64,000 nucleotides of DNA from Gammaproteobacteria bacterium Ga0077554 (GTDB lineage Bacteria; Pseudomonadota; Gammaproteobacteria; Ga0077554; Ga007554): assembly GCA_001464585.1 (NCBI GenBank), contig LNFF01000044.1:1-64000 (forward strand), written 5' to 3'. The notes beneath the pieces are model-generated. The model had not been told where the DNA came from. It was given only the letters and a program-made list of their open reading frames with translations, and searched no databases. A program made the translations under genes and the position numbers. Below are positions 49,732 to 58,481 of this stretch, one piece after another (position 1 is the stretch's first letter; each line of letters opens with the position of its first letter).

Positions 49732-49998
49732 TCAGGCCTGCAAAGCTTTGATATGCTGGTTCAAGCGGCTTTTGTGGCGGGCAGCTTTATTCTTGTCAAT
49801 CAATCCTTTGCGCGCCATTTTGTCAATAACAGGTACGGCGTTGGCATAGGCGGTTTGCGCCGCAGTCTTGTCACCCGCTTCAATGGTAGCGACTACCTTT
49901 TTGATCGCGGTGCGAACAGAAGAGCGCATGCCGGTGTTGTGTTCACGGTGCGCGTCTGCCTGACGGGCGCGTTTTTTAGCTTGTGCAGTGTTGGCCAA
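49732..49998 (-). CDS. rpsT: Ribosomal protein S20
   Basis: 88 residues: ANTAQAKKRARQADAHREHNTGMRSSVRTAIKKVVATIEAG ... GLIDKNKAARHKSRLNQHIKAL. I chose the TTG at 49998 as start, with GGAG eight bases upstream. E. coli rpsT also starts with UUG, which takes part in its translational control, and homologues begin MANxxxAKKR. The longer frame to 50076 has no support. It binds 16S rRNA early in 30S assembly. Confidence 0.95.
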   Translation of the reverse strand: MANTAQAKKRARQADAHREHNTGMRSSVRTAIKKVVATIEAGDKTAAQTAYANAVPVIDKMARKGLIDKNKAARHKSRLNQHIKALQA

Positions 49999-50225
49999 CG
50001 TTGTAACTCCTGAAAATCTGGGATTATTGCGCCCATAGGGCTGGGTAAACCCCATATTATCCATATTTGTTGCCAATTGGTCAATATGGCGTTTTATTAA
50101 AAAGCGTATGTTATTGATTATGCCCCTGTTATATCAGGCTCGGGCGTTATTTTCTGCTGTCCGGCAGGTGGCGCACAAGGTATGATGCGCGTTGTGCTAT
50201 TGCAGCGAGTAATAAGTAAGATGCT

Positions 50226-51761
50226 ATGGGTCTTTTAAGGTCCACCGCCACAGTCAGTGGCATGACCATGATTTCGCGCGTACTGGGTTTTGTGCGCGAT
50301 ATGGTGATTGCGCGCGTATTCGGCGCGGGTGCGGGCACAGACGCCTTTTTTGTGGCCTTCCGCATTCCCAATTTCCTGCGCCGCCTGTTTGCCGAAGGTT
50401 CGTTTTCGCAAGCCTTTGTACCGGTGCTCACTGAATACAAGACCCAGCGCGAGCATGATGAGGTAAAAAAACTCGCCGATGATGTGGCGGGTACGCTGGG
50501 CGGTCTGCTGTTTCTGGTTACGTTGGTGGGGATCATCGCCGCGCCGTTGTTGATCATGGTGTTTGCGCCCGGGTTTCTCGATGAGCCACATAAATATGAT
50601 CTGACAGTGGAAATGCTGCGCATCACCTTTCCCTACATATTTTTTATTTCGCTCACCGCGTTTGCAGGAGGCATTCTCAACACCTACGGGCGCTTCGGCG
50701 TACCGGCGCTGACGCCGGTGTTTCTGAATTTGTCGATGATCGCTGCGGCATTGTGGCTGGCGCCGCGCATGGATGATCCGGTGGTGGCGCTGGCGTGGGG
50801 CGTGTTTGTTGCCGGGATAGTGCAGTTGCTGTTTCAGGTGCCGTTTTTATACCGCCTGCGCCTGCTGCCGCGTCCGCGCTGGGGATGGGCGCAGACGGGC
50901 GTGCAGCGCATTCTCAAGTTGATGCTGCCGAGTTTGTTTGGTTCGTCGGTGGCGCAGGTGAGCTTGCTGATTGATACTTTGATTGCCTCGTTTCTGGTGA
51001 CGGGCAGTGTGTCATGGCTGTATTACTCGGACCGTCTGGTGGAGTTTCCGCTGGGGGTATTTGGTGTGGCGCTGGCGACGGTGATCTTGCCTAGCCTGTC
51101 ACAAAAACATGCGCAAGCCTCGCCGCTGGCGTTTTCGCATACCCTGGACTGGGGGCTACGCTGGGTGATGTTGGTGGGCATGCCGGCCACGGTGGCGTTG
51201 CTGATATTGGCGGGGCCGTTGCTGGTCACGATGTTCCAATATGGAAAATTTAGCGCGCACGATGTGGAGATGTCGTCACGCAGCCTGATGGCTTATGGTT
51301 TGGGTCTGCTTGCGTTCATGTTGATCAAGGTGCTGGCGCCAGGATTTTTTGCGCGCCAGGACACGCGCACGCCGGTGCGGATTGGCTTGATCGCACTGGG
51401 TATTGGCCTGATTGCCAAGCTCGTGCTGGTGTTTCCGCTGGCGCATGTCGGTCTGGCGCTATCATCATCACTGGTGGCGTTTTTGAACGCCGCGCTGTTG
51501 TATCGCGCCTTGCGCCGCGCGGGTGTCTACGCGCCTGAACCCGGTTGGCTGCGTTTGATGGTGCAAATAGCATTCGCTAACACGGTGATGGGCGCGCTGT
51601 TGTGGTGGGGTGTGGGTGATTGGGTGAGCTGGGCGCAGTGGCATGCTACCGAGCGCGTCATGCATTTGATGTTATGGGTAGTGGCTGGTGCGGCGAGTTA
51701 TTTTGCCTGCCTGTGGATCACCGGGGTGCGCTACCACCATTTTCGGTCCAAGGCCAAATGA
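50226..51761 (+). CDS. murJ: Lipid II flippase MurJ
   Basis: 511 residues with 14 predicted membrane helices, MATE/MOP superfamily. GLLRSTATVSGMTMISRVLGFVRDMVIARVFGAGAGTDAFFVAFRIPNFLRRLFAEGSFSQAFVPVL is the strongly conserved start, with the Arg residues used for lipid II. It moves the peptidoglycan precursor lipid II across the inner membrane. It is 227 bases from the divergent rpsT and precedes ribF. Confidence 0.96.
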   Translation: MGLLRSTATVSGMTMISRVLGFVRDMVIARVFGAGAGTDAFFVAFRIPNFLRRLFAEGSFSQAFVPVLTEYKTQREHDEVKKLADDVAGTLGGLLFLVTLVGIIAAPLLIMVFAPGFLDEPHKYDLTVEMLRITFPYIFFISLTAFAGGILNTYGRFGVPALTPVFLNLSMIAAALWLAPRMDDPVVALAWGVFVAGIVQLLFQVPFLYRLRLLPRPRWGWAQTGVQRILKLMLPSLFGSSVAQVSLLIDTLIASFLVTGSVSWLYYSDRLVEFPLGVFGVALATVILPSLSQKHAQASPLAFSHTLDWGLRWVMLVGMPATVALLILAGPLLVTMFQYGKFSAHDVEMSSRSLMAYGLGLLAFMLIKVLAPGFFARQDTRTPVRIGLIALGIGLIAKLVLVFPLAHVGLALSSSLVAFLNAALLYRALRRAGVYAPEPGWLRLMVQIAFANTVMGALLWWGVGDWVSWAQWHATERVMHLMLWVVAGAASYFACLWITGVRYHHFRSKAK

Positions 51762-51792
51762 GTGTTATAATTCAACTTTTGTATATGAATTT

Positions 51793-52764
51793 ATGGAATT
51801 GATACGCGGCTTGATAAATCTGCGCCAGTCTGCCAATGGGCAGCAGCGTGGTTGCGTGGCGACGATTGGTAATTTTGATGGCGTGCATCTTGGGCATCAG
51901 GCGGTATTGGGGCAGTTGGCAGAAAAAGCTGCTGAGTTGAATCTGCCTGCGGTGGTGATTACCTTTGAACCTTATCCCCAGGAATATTTTGCGCGTGCCA
52001 TCAATGCTAAAGGTGTGCCGCCACGCTTGACTCGCTTCCGGGAAAAAGTCTATGCGTTGCGGCGTTATTCGATTGATAAGGTGTTGTGCCTGCACTTTAA
52101 CGCGGCACTGGCGGGCACTACCGCGCAAGAGTTTATTCGCGCTGTGCTGGTCGATGGGTTGGATGTGCGCTACCTGGTGGTGGGCGATGACTTCCGTTTT
52201 GGCAAGCAGCGCCAGGGCGATTTTGCCATGCTCAAAGCAGCGGGCGCAGCGCATGGTTTTCAGGTGGTGAACCGGCACACCTTCAGCATTGATGGCGCGC
52301 GCGTCAGCAGCACCCGCATCCGCGCAGCATTGGCGCAGGGTGACCTTGGCACAGCAGAAAAATTACTGGGACGGCCTTACCGCATGTGCGGCCGCGTGGC
52401 GCGTGGTGCGCAGCGTGGCCGCACCATTGGTTTTCCTACCGCAAATATTTATGTGCATCGCCGCGCCACGCCAGTGCAAGGTGTGTTTGCAATAGAAATG
52501 TTTGGGTTGGAAGGTGAGCCGCTGGCAGGTGTTGCGAATGTCGGTACGCGACCCACCGTAGACGGCGCTGCCGTGGTGCTTGAAGTACACTTGTTCGATT
52601 TTGCGCAGGATATTTATGGCCGCTATGTGCAAGTGGATTTTTTAAAGCGACTGCGTGACGAACAGCGTTTTGCATCGCTGGACGAATTGAAAAAACAGAT
52701 ACATATTGATGCGCAGCAGGCACGCGATTTTTTTGAGAAAAGAGATCCACTAACCTCTAATTAA
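51793..52764 (+). CDS. ribF: Bifunctional riboflavin kinase/FAD synthetase
   Basis: 323 residues from the ATG at 51793; the frame extends upstream without RBS. The N-terminal FAD synthetase (nucleotidyl transferase) has ATIGNFDGVHLGHQAVL, and the C-terminal flavokinase has YRMCGRVARGAQRGRTIGFPTANIY. It turns riboflavin into FMN and FAD. I see no FMN riboswitch ahead. The last codons (LTSN) lie beside the outer end (AACCTCTAATTAAT) of a composite repeat. Confidence 0.95.
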   Translation: MELIRGLINLRQSANGQQRGCVATIGNFDGVHLGHQAVLGQLAEKAAELNLPAVVITFEPYPQEYFARAINAKGVPPRLTRFREKVYALRRYSIDKVLCLHFNAALAGTTAQEFIRAVLVDGLDVRYLVVGDDFRFGKQRQGDFAMLKAAGAAHGFQVVNRHTFSIDGARVSSTRIRAALAQGDLGTAEKLLGRPYRMCGRVARGAQRGRTIGFPTANIYVHRRATPVQGVFAIEMFGLEGEPLAGVANVGTRPTVDGAAVVLEVHLFDFAQDIYGRYVQVDFLKRLRDEQRFASLDELKKQIHIDAQQARDFFEKRDPLTSN

Positions 52765-52766
52765 TA

Positions 52767-52868
52767 TGTCATTTCGACCGAAGGGAGAAATCCTGGAAGA
52801 TCTCTCCCAGATCTCCCATCTTTGTTCGAGACTCGAGACAAGGATTTCTCCCTTCGGTCGAAATGACA
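52767..52868. repeat. Composite TGTCATTTCGA repeat between ribF and ileS
   Basis: TGTCATTTCGACCGAAGGG pairs with CCCTTCGGTCGAAATGACA. The middle holds TTCGAGACTCGAG and AGATCTCTCCCAGATC. Outer end AACCTCTAATTAAT lies to the left (52751-52764). It fills the 132-base gap within an otherwise tight operon. Confidence 0.87.
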
Positions 52869-52896
52869 TGTCCTGGCTAGGGTTATACAAAGCGAG

Positions 52897-55764
52897 ATGA
52901 CAGTGATTGATTACAAGAGCACCTTAAATCTGCCGCAGACAGATTTTCCCATGAAGGCCAATCTGGCGGCCCGTGAGGCTGAGCAACTCCAGCGCTGGCA
53001 GGATATGGATTTATACGGCAAGCTGCGTGCGACGCGCGCTGGCCAAAAGAAATTTGTGCTGCATGATGGCCCGCCCTATGCCAATGGTGATATTCATATT
53101 GGCCATGCAGTCAATAAAGTGTTGAAAGACATCATCGTCAAATCACGTTCCATGAACGGCTGGGATGCGCCCTATGTGCCGGGCTGGGATTGCCACGGCC
53201 TGCCGATTGAGTTAATGGTGGAAAAAAAGATCGGCAAAGTGGGCATCAAGGTTGATGCCAAAACCTTTCGCACGGCCTGCCGTGATTACGCGCATACCCA
53301 GGTTGACCGTCAGCGTCAGGATTTCAAGCGCCTCGGCATTATCGGTGATTGGGAACGTCCTTATCTCACCATGGATTTCAAGACCGAGGCGGACATCATC
53401 CGCGCTTTGGGCCGCATCATTGCCAAGGGACACTTGCATAAAGGTTCCAAACCAGTGCATTGGTGTACCGATTGCGGCTCCGCGCTTGCCGAGGCTGAAG
53501 TAGAGTATGAAGACAAAACTTCGCCTGCGATTGATGTGCGCTTTGCGGTGCTGGATGAGCCGGCGCTGACAGCGCGCATGCAGCACGTGACGGGACATGA
53601 AGGCCGTGGGCCAATCTCAGTGGTGATCTGGACGACTACGCCGTGGACGTTGCCCGCCAATCAGGCTGTCGCATTAAATGCTGAGTTTGATTATGTGCTG
53701 GTGCAATGCGACGGGCCGCACGGTGCGGAGCGTTTATTGATAGCGGAAGGATTGCTGAAAAATGCCATGGCGCGCTACGGCATCGAAAATTATCATGTCA
53801 TCGCCGATGGTCATGGCAGTGATCTGGAAGGTTTGAAGTTGGGCCATCCGTTTTATGATCGTGAAGTGCCGGTGATTGTCGGTGAGCATGTGACGCTGGA
53901 AGCCGGTACTGGCGCAGTCCACACCGCGCCTGCGCATGGTCAGGAAGATTATGTGGTGGGAGCGCGTTATAATCTGGCGGTTAATAATCCGGTGGGTGCT
54001 GATGGCAAGTTTCTGCCCGGCACGGAACTGTTTGCCGGTGAGCATGTGCTGAAAGCCAATGATCGCGTTATCGAAGTGCTCAAGGCCAGGGGCGCGCTAC
54101 TGCATATTGAGGCGATACGCCACAGCTACCCGCACTGCTGGCGCCACAAAACCCCGATCATTTTCCGCGCAACGCCGCAGTGGTTTATCAGCATGGATCA
54201 AAAAGGGTTGCGCGAACAAGCACTGGCAGCGATTCGCAATGTGCAATGGATTCCTGGCTGGGGCCAGGCGCGTATTGAAGGCATGGTGAACAACCGTCCT
54301 GACTGGTGCATCTCGCGGCAGCGCACTTGGGGCGTGCCGATGGCGTTGTTCGCGCATAAAGAACACGGCACACTGCATCCCCGAACCGCTGAACTGCTCG
54401 AAGTCGTCGCGCAGCGCGTTGAAAAAAATGGCATAGACGCCTGGTTTGATCTGGATGCAGCGGAGTTGTTAGGAGATGATACGGAACATTACACTAAAGT
54501 CAGTGATACGCTGGATGTGTGGTTTGATTCCGGCGTGACGCACGCTGCCGTATTGGAACAGCGCAGCGAGCTGCAATTCCCTGCCGATTTTTATCTGGAA
54601 GGCTCGGATCAGCATCGCGGCTGGTTTCAATCGTCATTGCTTACCTCAGTTGCCATGCACGGCGTCGCGCCTTATAAATCCGTGCTTACGCACGGTTTTG
54701 CGGTGGATGCGCAGGGCATGAAAATGTCTAAGTCCAAAGGCAATGTCGTGGCGCCGCAGCAGGTGGTAAGTACGCTGGGCGCGGATATTTTGCGTTTGTG
54801 GGTGGCGGGTACGGATTATAGTGCCGAGATGGCGGTGTCGGATGAGATTCTGAAACGCACCGCCGATGCTTATCGGCGCATGCGTAATACCGCACGCTTT
54901 TTGCTGGCAAATCTGCATGGTTTCGACCCCGCATTGCATTGCGTTGCGCCTGAAAAACTGCTGGCGCTGGACGCATGGGCAGTGGAGCGCGCACGGCAGT
55001 TGCAGGACGAAGTGCGCGCCGCGTATGAAAGCTGTGAGTTTCATTTAATCTATCACAAGGTGCATAATTTTTGCAGCGTTGATCTGGGCGGCTTCTATCT
55101 CGATATTATCAAAGACCGCCAATACACCACACAAACCAACAGCGTAGCGCGCCGTTCTGCGCAGACCGCCATGTATCACATCATCGAAGCCATGGTGCGC
55201 TGGCTGGCGCCGATTTTGAGTTTTACCGCCGAAGAACTCTGGCAGCATATCCCGGGGCAACGCGGTGCGTCGGTGTTATTGGCAAGCTGGTATGAATTAC
55301 CACGGACTAGTACATCTGTCCCAGATTTTGACTCGGCGGATTTTGACCCTGATTGGAGCAAGGATTGGAACCTGGATTGGAAGGCCGTGATTCCAGTGCG
55401 CGATGAGGTCAAAAAAGAACTGGAAAAATTACGCGTCACCGGTGGCATCGGTTCATCTCTGGATGCGGAAGTGGATGTTTATTGCGACAACGCGTTGAGC
55501 GGTAGCTTGAGCAAACTCGAAGATGAATTACGTTTCGTATTTATTACTTCCTATGCGCGCGTTCATCCGTTGCAACAACGTCCAGCCGATGCTGTGGCAA
55601 TCCGCGAAGGGCTGTGGGTCAAGGTTGCGCCATCCGCACACAAAAAATGCATCCGCTGCTGGCATCACCGCGCAGATGTCGGCACGCATAAGGCGCATCC
55701 CGAAATCTGTGGCCGCTGCGTGGATAATGTGAGTGGCGCCGGTGAACAGAGGCGTTACGCCTGA
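52897..55764 (+). CDS. ileS: Isoleucyl-tRNA synthetase
   Basis: 955 residues, class I. HIGH motif [18 protein letters not shown] (about residues 57-74); editing domain with [19 protein letters not shown] loop [13 protein letters not shown]-terminal zinc site [24 protein letters not shown]. Length is about 17 above E. coli IleS, partly from an Asp/Trp-rich stretch ([19 protein letters not shown]) near residue 815. The stop overlaps the lspA start. Confidence 0.96.
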   Translation: MTVIDYKSTLNLPQTDFPMKANLAAREAEQLQRWQDMDLYGKLRATRAGQKKFVLHDGPPYANGDIHIGHAVNKVLKDIIVKSRSMNGWDAPYVPGWDCHGLPIELMVEKKIGKVGIKVDAKTFRTACRDYAHTQVDRQRQDFKRLGIIGDWERPYLTMDFKTEADIIRALGRIIAKGHLHKGSKPVHWCTDCGSALAEAEVEYEDKTSPAIDVRFAVLDEPALTARMQHVTGHEGRGPISVVIWTTTPWTLPANQAVALNAEFDYVLVQCDGPHGAERLLIAEGLLKNAMARYGIENYHVIADGHGSDLEGLKLGHPFYDREVPVIVGEHVTLEAGTGAVHTAPAHGQEDYVVGARYNLAVNNPVGADGKFLPGTELFAGEHVLKANDRVIEVLKARGALLHIEAIRHSYPHCWRHKTPIIFRATPQWFISMDQKGLREQALAAIRNVQWIPGWGQARIEGMVNNRPDWCISRQRTWGVPMALFAHKEHGTLHPRTAELLEVVAQRVEKNGIDAWFDLDAAELLGDDTEHYTKVSDTLDVWFDSGVTHAAVLEQRSELQFPADFYLEGSDQHRGWFQSSLLTSVAMHGVAPYKSVLTHGFAVDAQGMKMSKSKGNVVAPQQVVSTLGADILRLWVAGTDYSAEMAVSDEILKRTADAYRRMRNTARFLLANLHGFDPALHCVAPEKLLALDAWAVERARQLQDEVRAAYESCEFHLIYHKVHNFCSVDLGGFYLDIIKDRQYTTQTNSVARRSAQTAMYHIIEAMVRWLAPILSFTAEELWQHIPGQRGASVLLASWYELPRTSTSVPDFDSADFDPDWSKDWNLDWKAVIPVRDEVKKELEKLRVTGGIGSSLDAEVDVYCDNALSGSLSKLEDELRFVFITSYARVHPLQQRPADAVAIREGLWVKVAPSAHKKCIRCWHHRADVGTHKAHPEICGRCVDNVSGAGEQRRYA

Positions 55765-56249
55765 TGAATAAAAATAAATGGTTTAGCCTGTCTGCACTGA
55801 TTATTATCGTTGATCAGATTACAAAATACGCGGCGAGTAGCATGCTCCTCATGCACGAGCCGGTGGCGGTGTTGCCATTTTTCAACTTTACCCTGATGCA
55901 TAATACTGGCGCTGCATTCAGTTTTCTGGCAGATCAGGGTGGCTGGCAACGCTGGTTTTTTGCTGTGCTGGCGTTGGTGGTGAGCATTGTGCTGGCCGTG
56001 TGGTTGTATCGCCTGAAGACGCATGAGAAATGGCTGGCGATGGCTTTGTCGCTGGTGCTGGGCGGCGCGATAGGCAATTTGATTGATCGTGTTTATTATG
56101 GGTACGTAATTGATTTCATCGACGTATATTATAATGCCTGGCATTGGCCAGCGTTTAATATTGCGGACTCCGCCATTAGCGTAGGGGCAGTCATGCTGGT
56201 GATAGATGCGTTTCGTAATAAGGAAAAATCTGGTAATACAGACGCCTAG
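55764..56249 (+). CDS. lspA: Prolipoprotein signal peptidase (signal peptidase II)
   Basis: 161 residues, four membrane helices. The catalytic aspartates are in GGAIGNLIDRVYYGYVIDFIDVYYNAWHWPAFNIADSAI (Asp in NLIDR and in NIADS). It removes signal peptides from lipoproteins, such as the nearby cupredoxin candidate. It overlaps ileS by one base (A of TGATG), as in most proteobacteria. Confidence 0.96.
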   Translation: MNKNKWFSLSALIIIVDQITKYAASSMLLMHEPVAVLPFFNFTLMHNTGAAFSFLADQGGWQRWFFAVLALVVSIVLAVWLYRLKTHEKWLAMALSLVLGGAIGNLIDRVYYGYVIDFIDVYYNAWHWPAFNIADSAISVGAVMLVIDAFRNKEKSGNTDA

Positions 56250-56258
56250 CTCCAATAT

Positions 56259-56314
56259 TGTCATTTCGACCGTAGGGAGAAATCTTAAGATTCCTCGCTG
56301 TGCTCGGAATGACA
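56259..56314. repeat. TGTCATTTCGA-type short repeat between lspA and ispH
   Basis: TGTCATTTCGACCGTAGGG at the left, central CTTAAGATT, and TGTGCTCGGAATGACA at the right, followed by TAG. Same short form as at 2235-2290 and 31684-31744. It occupies the position where fkpB is found in Pseudomonas. Confidence 0.87.
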
Positions 56315-56395
56315 TAGCTCGCGTAGTTATTTTTCTGTTTGAGTGTTTTGCTGTAAAATCATCCCCTTTTAGATAACAGAGTAGTTTATCCCACT

Positions 56396-57349
56396 ATGGA
56401 AATTATTCTCGCTAATCCGCGTGGTTTTTGTGCCGGTGTTGACCGTGCCATTGATATTGTTGAGCGTGCGCTTGATGTATTTGGCGCGCCTATTTATGTG
56501 CGTCATGAAGTGGTACACAATAAATTTGTCGTGGATGAACTGCGCAATAAAGGCGCGATATTTGTTGATGAACTGGAGCAGGTGCCCGATGACGCCACGG
56601 TGATTTTCAGTGCCCACGGTGTTTCCAAAGCCGTGCGTGCCGAAGCCGCGCAGCGGGGGTTGAAGGTGTTTGATGCCACCTGTCCACTGGTGACCAAAGT
56701 GCATGTGGAGGTCGTGCGGCATTTGCGTGCGGGCTGCGAAATTATCATGATTGGCCATGCCGGGCATCCTGAAGTGGAAGGTACCCTGGGTCAAGTAGAA
56801 GGGGGACAATCAGAAGGCGCAGGCCGCATGTATCTGGTGGAAACACCGGACGATGTGTTCAAGCTCACAGTGAATAATCCCGATGCTCTGGCATTCGTTA
56901 CCCAAACCACTTTGTCAGTTGACGATGCCGCGCAGGTGATCAATGCTTTGCGCGAACGCTTCCCGGCTATCATCGGGCCGCGCAAGGATGACATCTGCTA
57001 CGCCACGCAAAACCGTCAGGATGCTGTTAAAGATCTCGCTGCACAATGTGATCTGGTGCTGGTGGTAGGCTCGCCGACTAGCTCTAATTCAAATCGCTTA
57101 CAGGAGCTTGCCGAGCGCATGGGTGTGGCGTCTTATTTGATTGATAATGCCGATGAGATACGTGTGGAATGGCTGCAAGGCAAGACCAGTATCGGTGTCA
57201 CCGCGGGCGCTTCCGCGCCTGAGGTGCTGGTGAAACGTGTGATCGAACGCCTACGATCGCTTGGCGCGCAAAGCGTGCGCGAAAGCCAGGGCAATCCGGA
57301 AAACGTGGTGTTTTCTTTGCCACGTGAGTTACAGCCGCGTGAGTTGTGA
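56396..57349 (+). CDS. ispH: 4-hydroxy-3-methylbut-2-enyl diphosphate reductase
   Basis: 317 residues. A [4Fe-4S] enzyme of the non-mevalonate isoprenoid pathway. The three cluster cysteines are in [14 protein letters not shown] (about Cys12), [12 protein letters not shown] (about Cys96) and [11 protein letters not shown] (about Cys198); the active-site [27 protein letters not shown] and [11 protein letters not shown] motifs follow. It ends convergent with pilE. The name lytB is older. Confidence 0.96.
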   Translation: MEIILANPRGFCAGVDRAIDIVERALDVFGAPIYVRHEVVHNKFVVDELRNKGAIFVDELEQVPDDATVIFSAHGVSKAVRAEAAQRGLKVFDATCPLVTKVHVEVVRHLRAGCEIIMIGHAGHPEVEGTLGQVEGGQSEGAGRMYLVETPDDVFKLTVNNPDALAFVTQTTLSVDDAAQVINALRERFPAIIGPRKDDICYATQNRQDAVKDLAAQCDLVLVVGSPTSSNSNRLQELAERMGVASYLIDNADEIRVEWLQGKTSIGVTAGASAPEVLVKRVIERLRSLGAQSVRESQGNPENVVFSLPRELQPREL

Positions 57350-57380
57350 GGCGTAGCCCTGAAAAATAAAGAGTCCTCAC

Positions 57381-57518
57381 TGTCATTCCGACCCTCGCGA
57401 AAGCGGGGGGAGGAATCCTGAAGATCCCTCACTGCGTTCGGGATGACAGTTGTTTTTACGTTCGGGATGACAGTGAAAATAAACTCGAAATGACATACAG
57501 TTCTGGTTGGGGATGACA
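57381..57518. repeat. TGTCATTCCGA-type repeat with extra right-hand halves
   Basis: The unit 57381-57448 (TGTCATTCCGACCCTCGCG ... GCGTTCGGGATGACA) is followed by three half copies: TTCGGGATGACA (to 57472), CTCGAAATGACA (to 57495) and GGGGATGACA (to 57518). It fills most of the convergent gap between ispH and pilE. Confidence 0.8.
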
Positions 57519-57567
57519 GTAACTGCGCCAGCAGAAGGAATACCCATCTCGAAGAGATCCAGAGTTT

Positions 57568-58005
57568 TTATTGCTTCCAGCTATTCAATGCGCCCCAACG
57601 CTTTGCCCCGGTGTGATCCAGCTCAAGGTTGCCGTCAGCGGCCTGCGCTGTGCCAGCAATGGGTGTGGCGCGCAGGGTGAAGGTGTTGGCGGCGATATTG
57701 GGAATTGATAAGGTGTAAAATTTGGTGGTGCCATCCAGCGGCGTCTGGTTGGCGAATATGTGAGGCGGTGTGGCCGCACCCGTACCCAGTGTGGGCGCCA
57801 CCCCGCCAGGCATATAAGTATTATTCTGCGTAAACACCCGTTCCATGGCATTGTTTAGCTGCATCAACGCCCCTTGCGCGTCAGCCCGCCGCGACTGCGT
57901 TACGCTATTCTGGTAAGCCGGGTAGGCAATTGCGGCCAGTATGCCGATGATCACCACGGTAATCATCAGTTCTATGAGTGTAAATCCTTTCGCGGTGTTA
58001 CGCAT
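57568..58005 (-). CDS. pilE: Type IV minor pilin PilE
   Basis: 145 residues. Leader KGF followed by [25 protein letters not shown]: cleavage after Gly8 and Glu5 of the mature protein are present. A single helix precedes a short globular domain ending [15 protein letters not shown]. Two conserved cysteines of major pilins are absent, which fits a minor pilin. The last gene of the pilVWXY1Y2E series in Pseudomonas, as here. Confidence 0.9.
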   Translation of the reverse strand: MRNTAKGFTLIELMITVVIIGILAAIAYPAYQNSVTQSRRADAQGALMQLNNAMERVFTQNNTYMPGGVAPTLGTGAATPPHIFANQTPLDGTTKFYTLSIPNIAANTFTLRATPIAGTAQAADGNLELDHTGAKRWGALNSWKQ

Positions 58006-58032
58006 GACAGTACTCCAATAATAATCGTTAAA

Positions 58033-58371
58033 TCAGCGGGAAATAGCAGGCTTGTAGTCTTTGGGTAGTACCCAGATTCCCGTGATGGTTTTTCCGGATA
58101 AACTTATTCCTACAGTCATGCCCGGGCGCAACACATCCAGGCTGGAAAACTGGCTGCTCTGGGTGTGCACCTTGATGTTGGGGTCGAGACGTTTGCTGCG
58201 ATCATCAATCGTGAGGGATCTGGAGCTGATGTCCAGGCCGTCGAGTGTGCCAATGGTGTCAAATGTCTTGGGATAATAGTCGGGCAGCGCGCCCGCCTGA
58301 CTGGTAGTGGCGACCAGCAGCAGACTTACGGCAAGTAGTGGTGCTACGAGTGTCAGTTGTAGAGCTTTCAT
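58033..58371 (-). CDS. Small exported protein in the PilY2 position
   Basis: 112 residues: signal peptide KALQLTLVAPLLAVSLLLVATTSQAGA, then YYPKTFDTIGTLDGLDISSRSLTIDDRSKRLDPNIKVHT ... LRPGMTVGISLSGKTITGIWVLPKD. It resembles the small PilY2-type proteins between pilY1 and pilE in Pseudomonas in size, position and general fold (an OB- or beta-barrel-like DUF5666-type). The role of PilY2 is not well defined; it affects pilus assembly. Confidence 0.72.
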   Translation of the reverse strand: MKALQLTLVAPLLAVSLLLVATTSQAGALPDYYPKTFDTIGTLDGLDISSRSLTIDDRSKRLDPNIKVHTQSSQFSSLDVLRPGMTVGISLSGKTITGIWVLPKDYKPAISR

Positions 58372-58437
58372 GTGTATTCTCCTGTGTAAAAAGTGTTATT
58401 TTAAAAACCCCTGTGGTAATGAATGTGGCGGTACAGG

Positions 58438-58465
58438 GCTGTCAGCACTTCCTGGTGCTGACAGC
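58438..58465 (-). terminator. Hairpin between pilY1 and the pilY2-like gene
   Basis: GCTGTCAGCAC pairs perfectly with GTGCTGACAGC around TTCCTG. A TTTTTAAAA stretch follows only 40 bases further on the minus strand, so it may weaken rather than stop transcription into the last two genes. Confidence 0.55.
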
Positions 58466-58481
58466 TTTGTCCTGAATAGCG

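Noticed and set aside
51690-51800. FMN riboswitch ahead of ribF
   Set aside because: The gap between murJ and ribF is about 30 bases, too short for the structure.
1359-57518. Dispersed palindromes as a CRISPR array
   Set aside because: Copies are kilobases apart, with no regular spacers and no cas genes.
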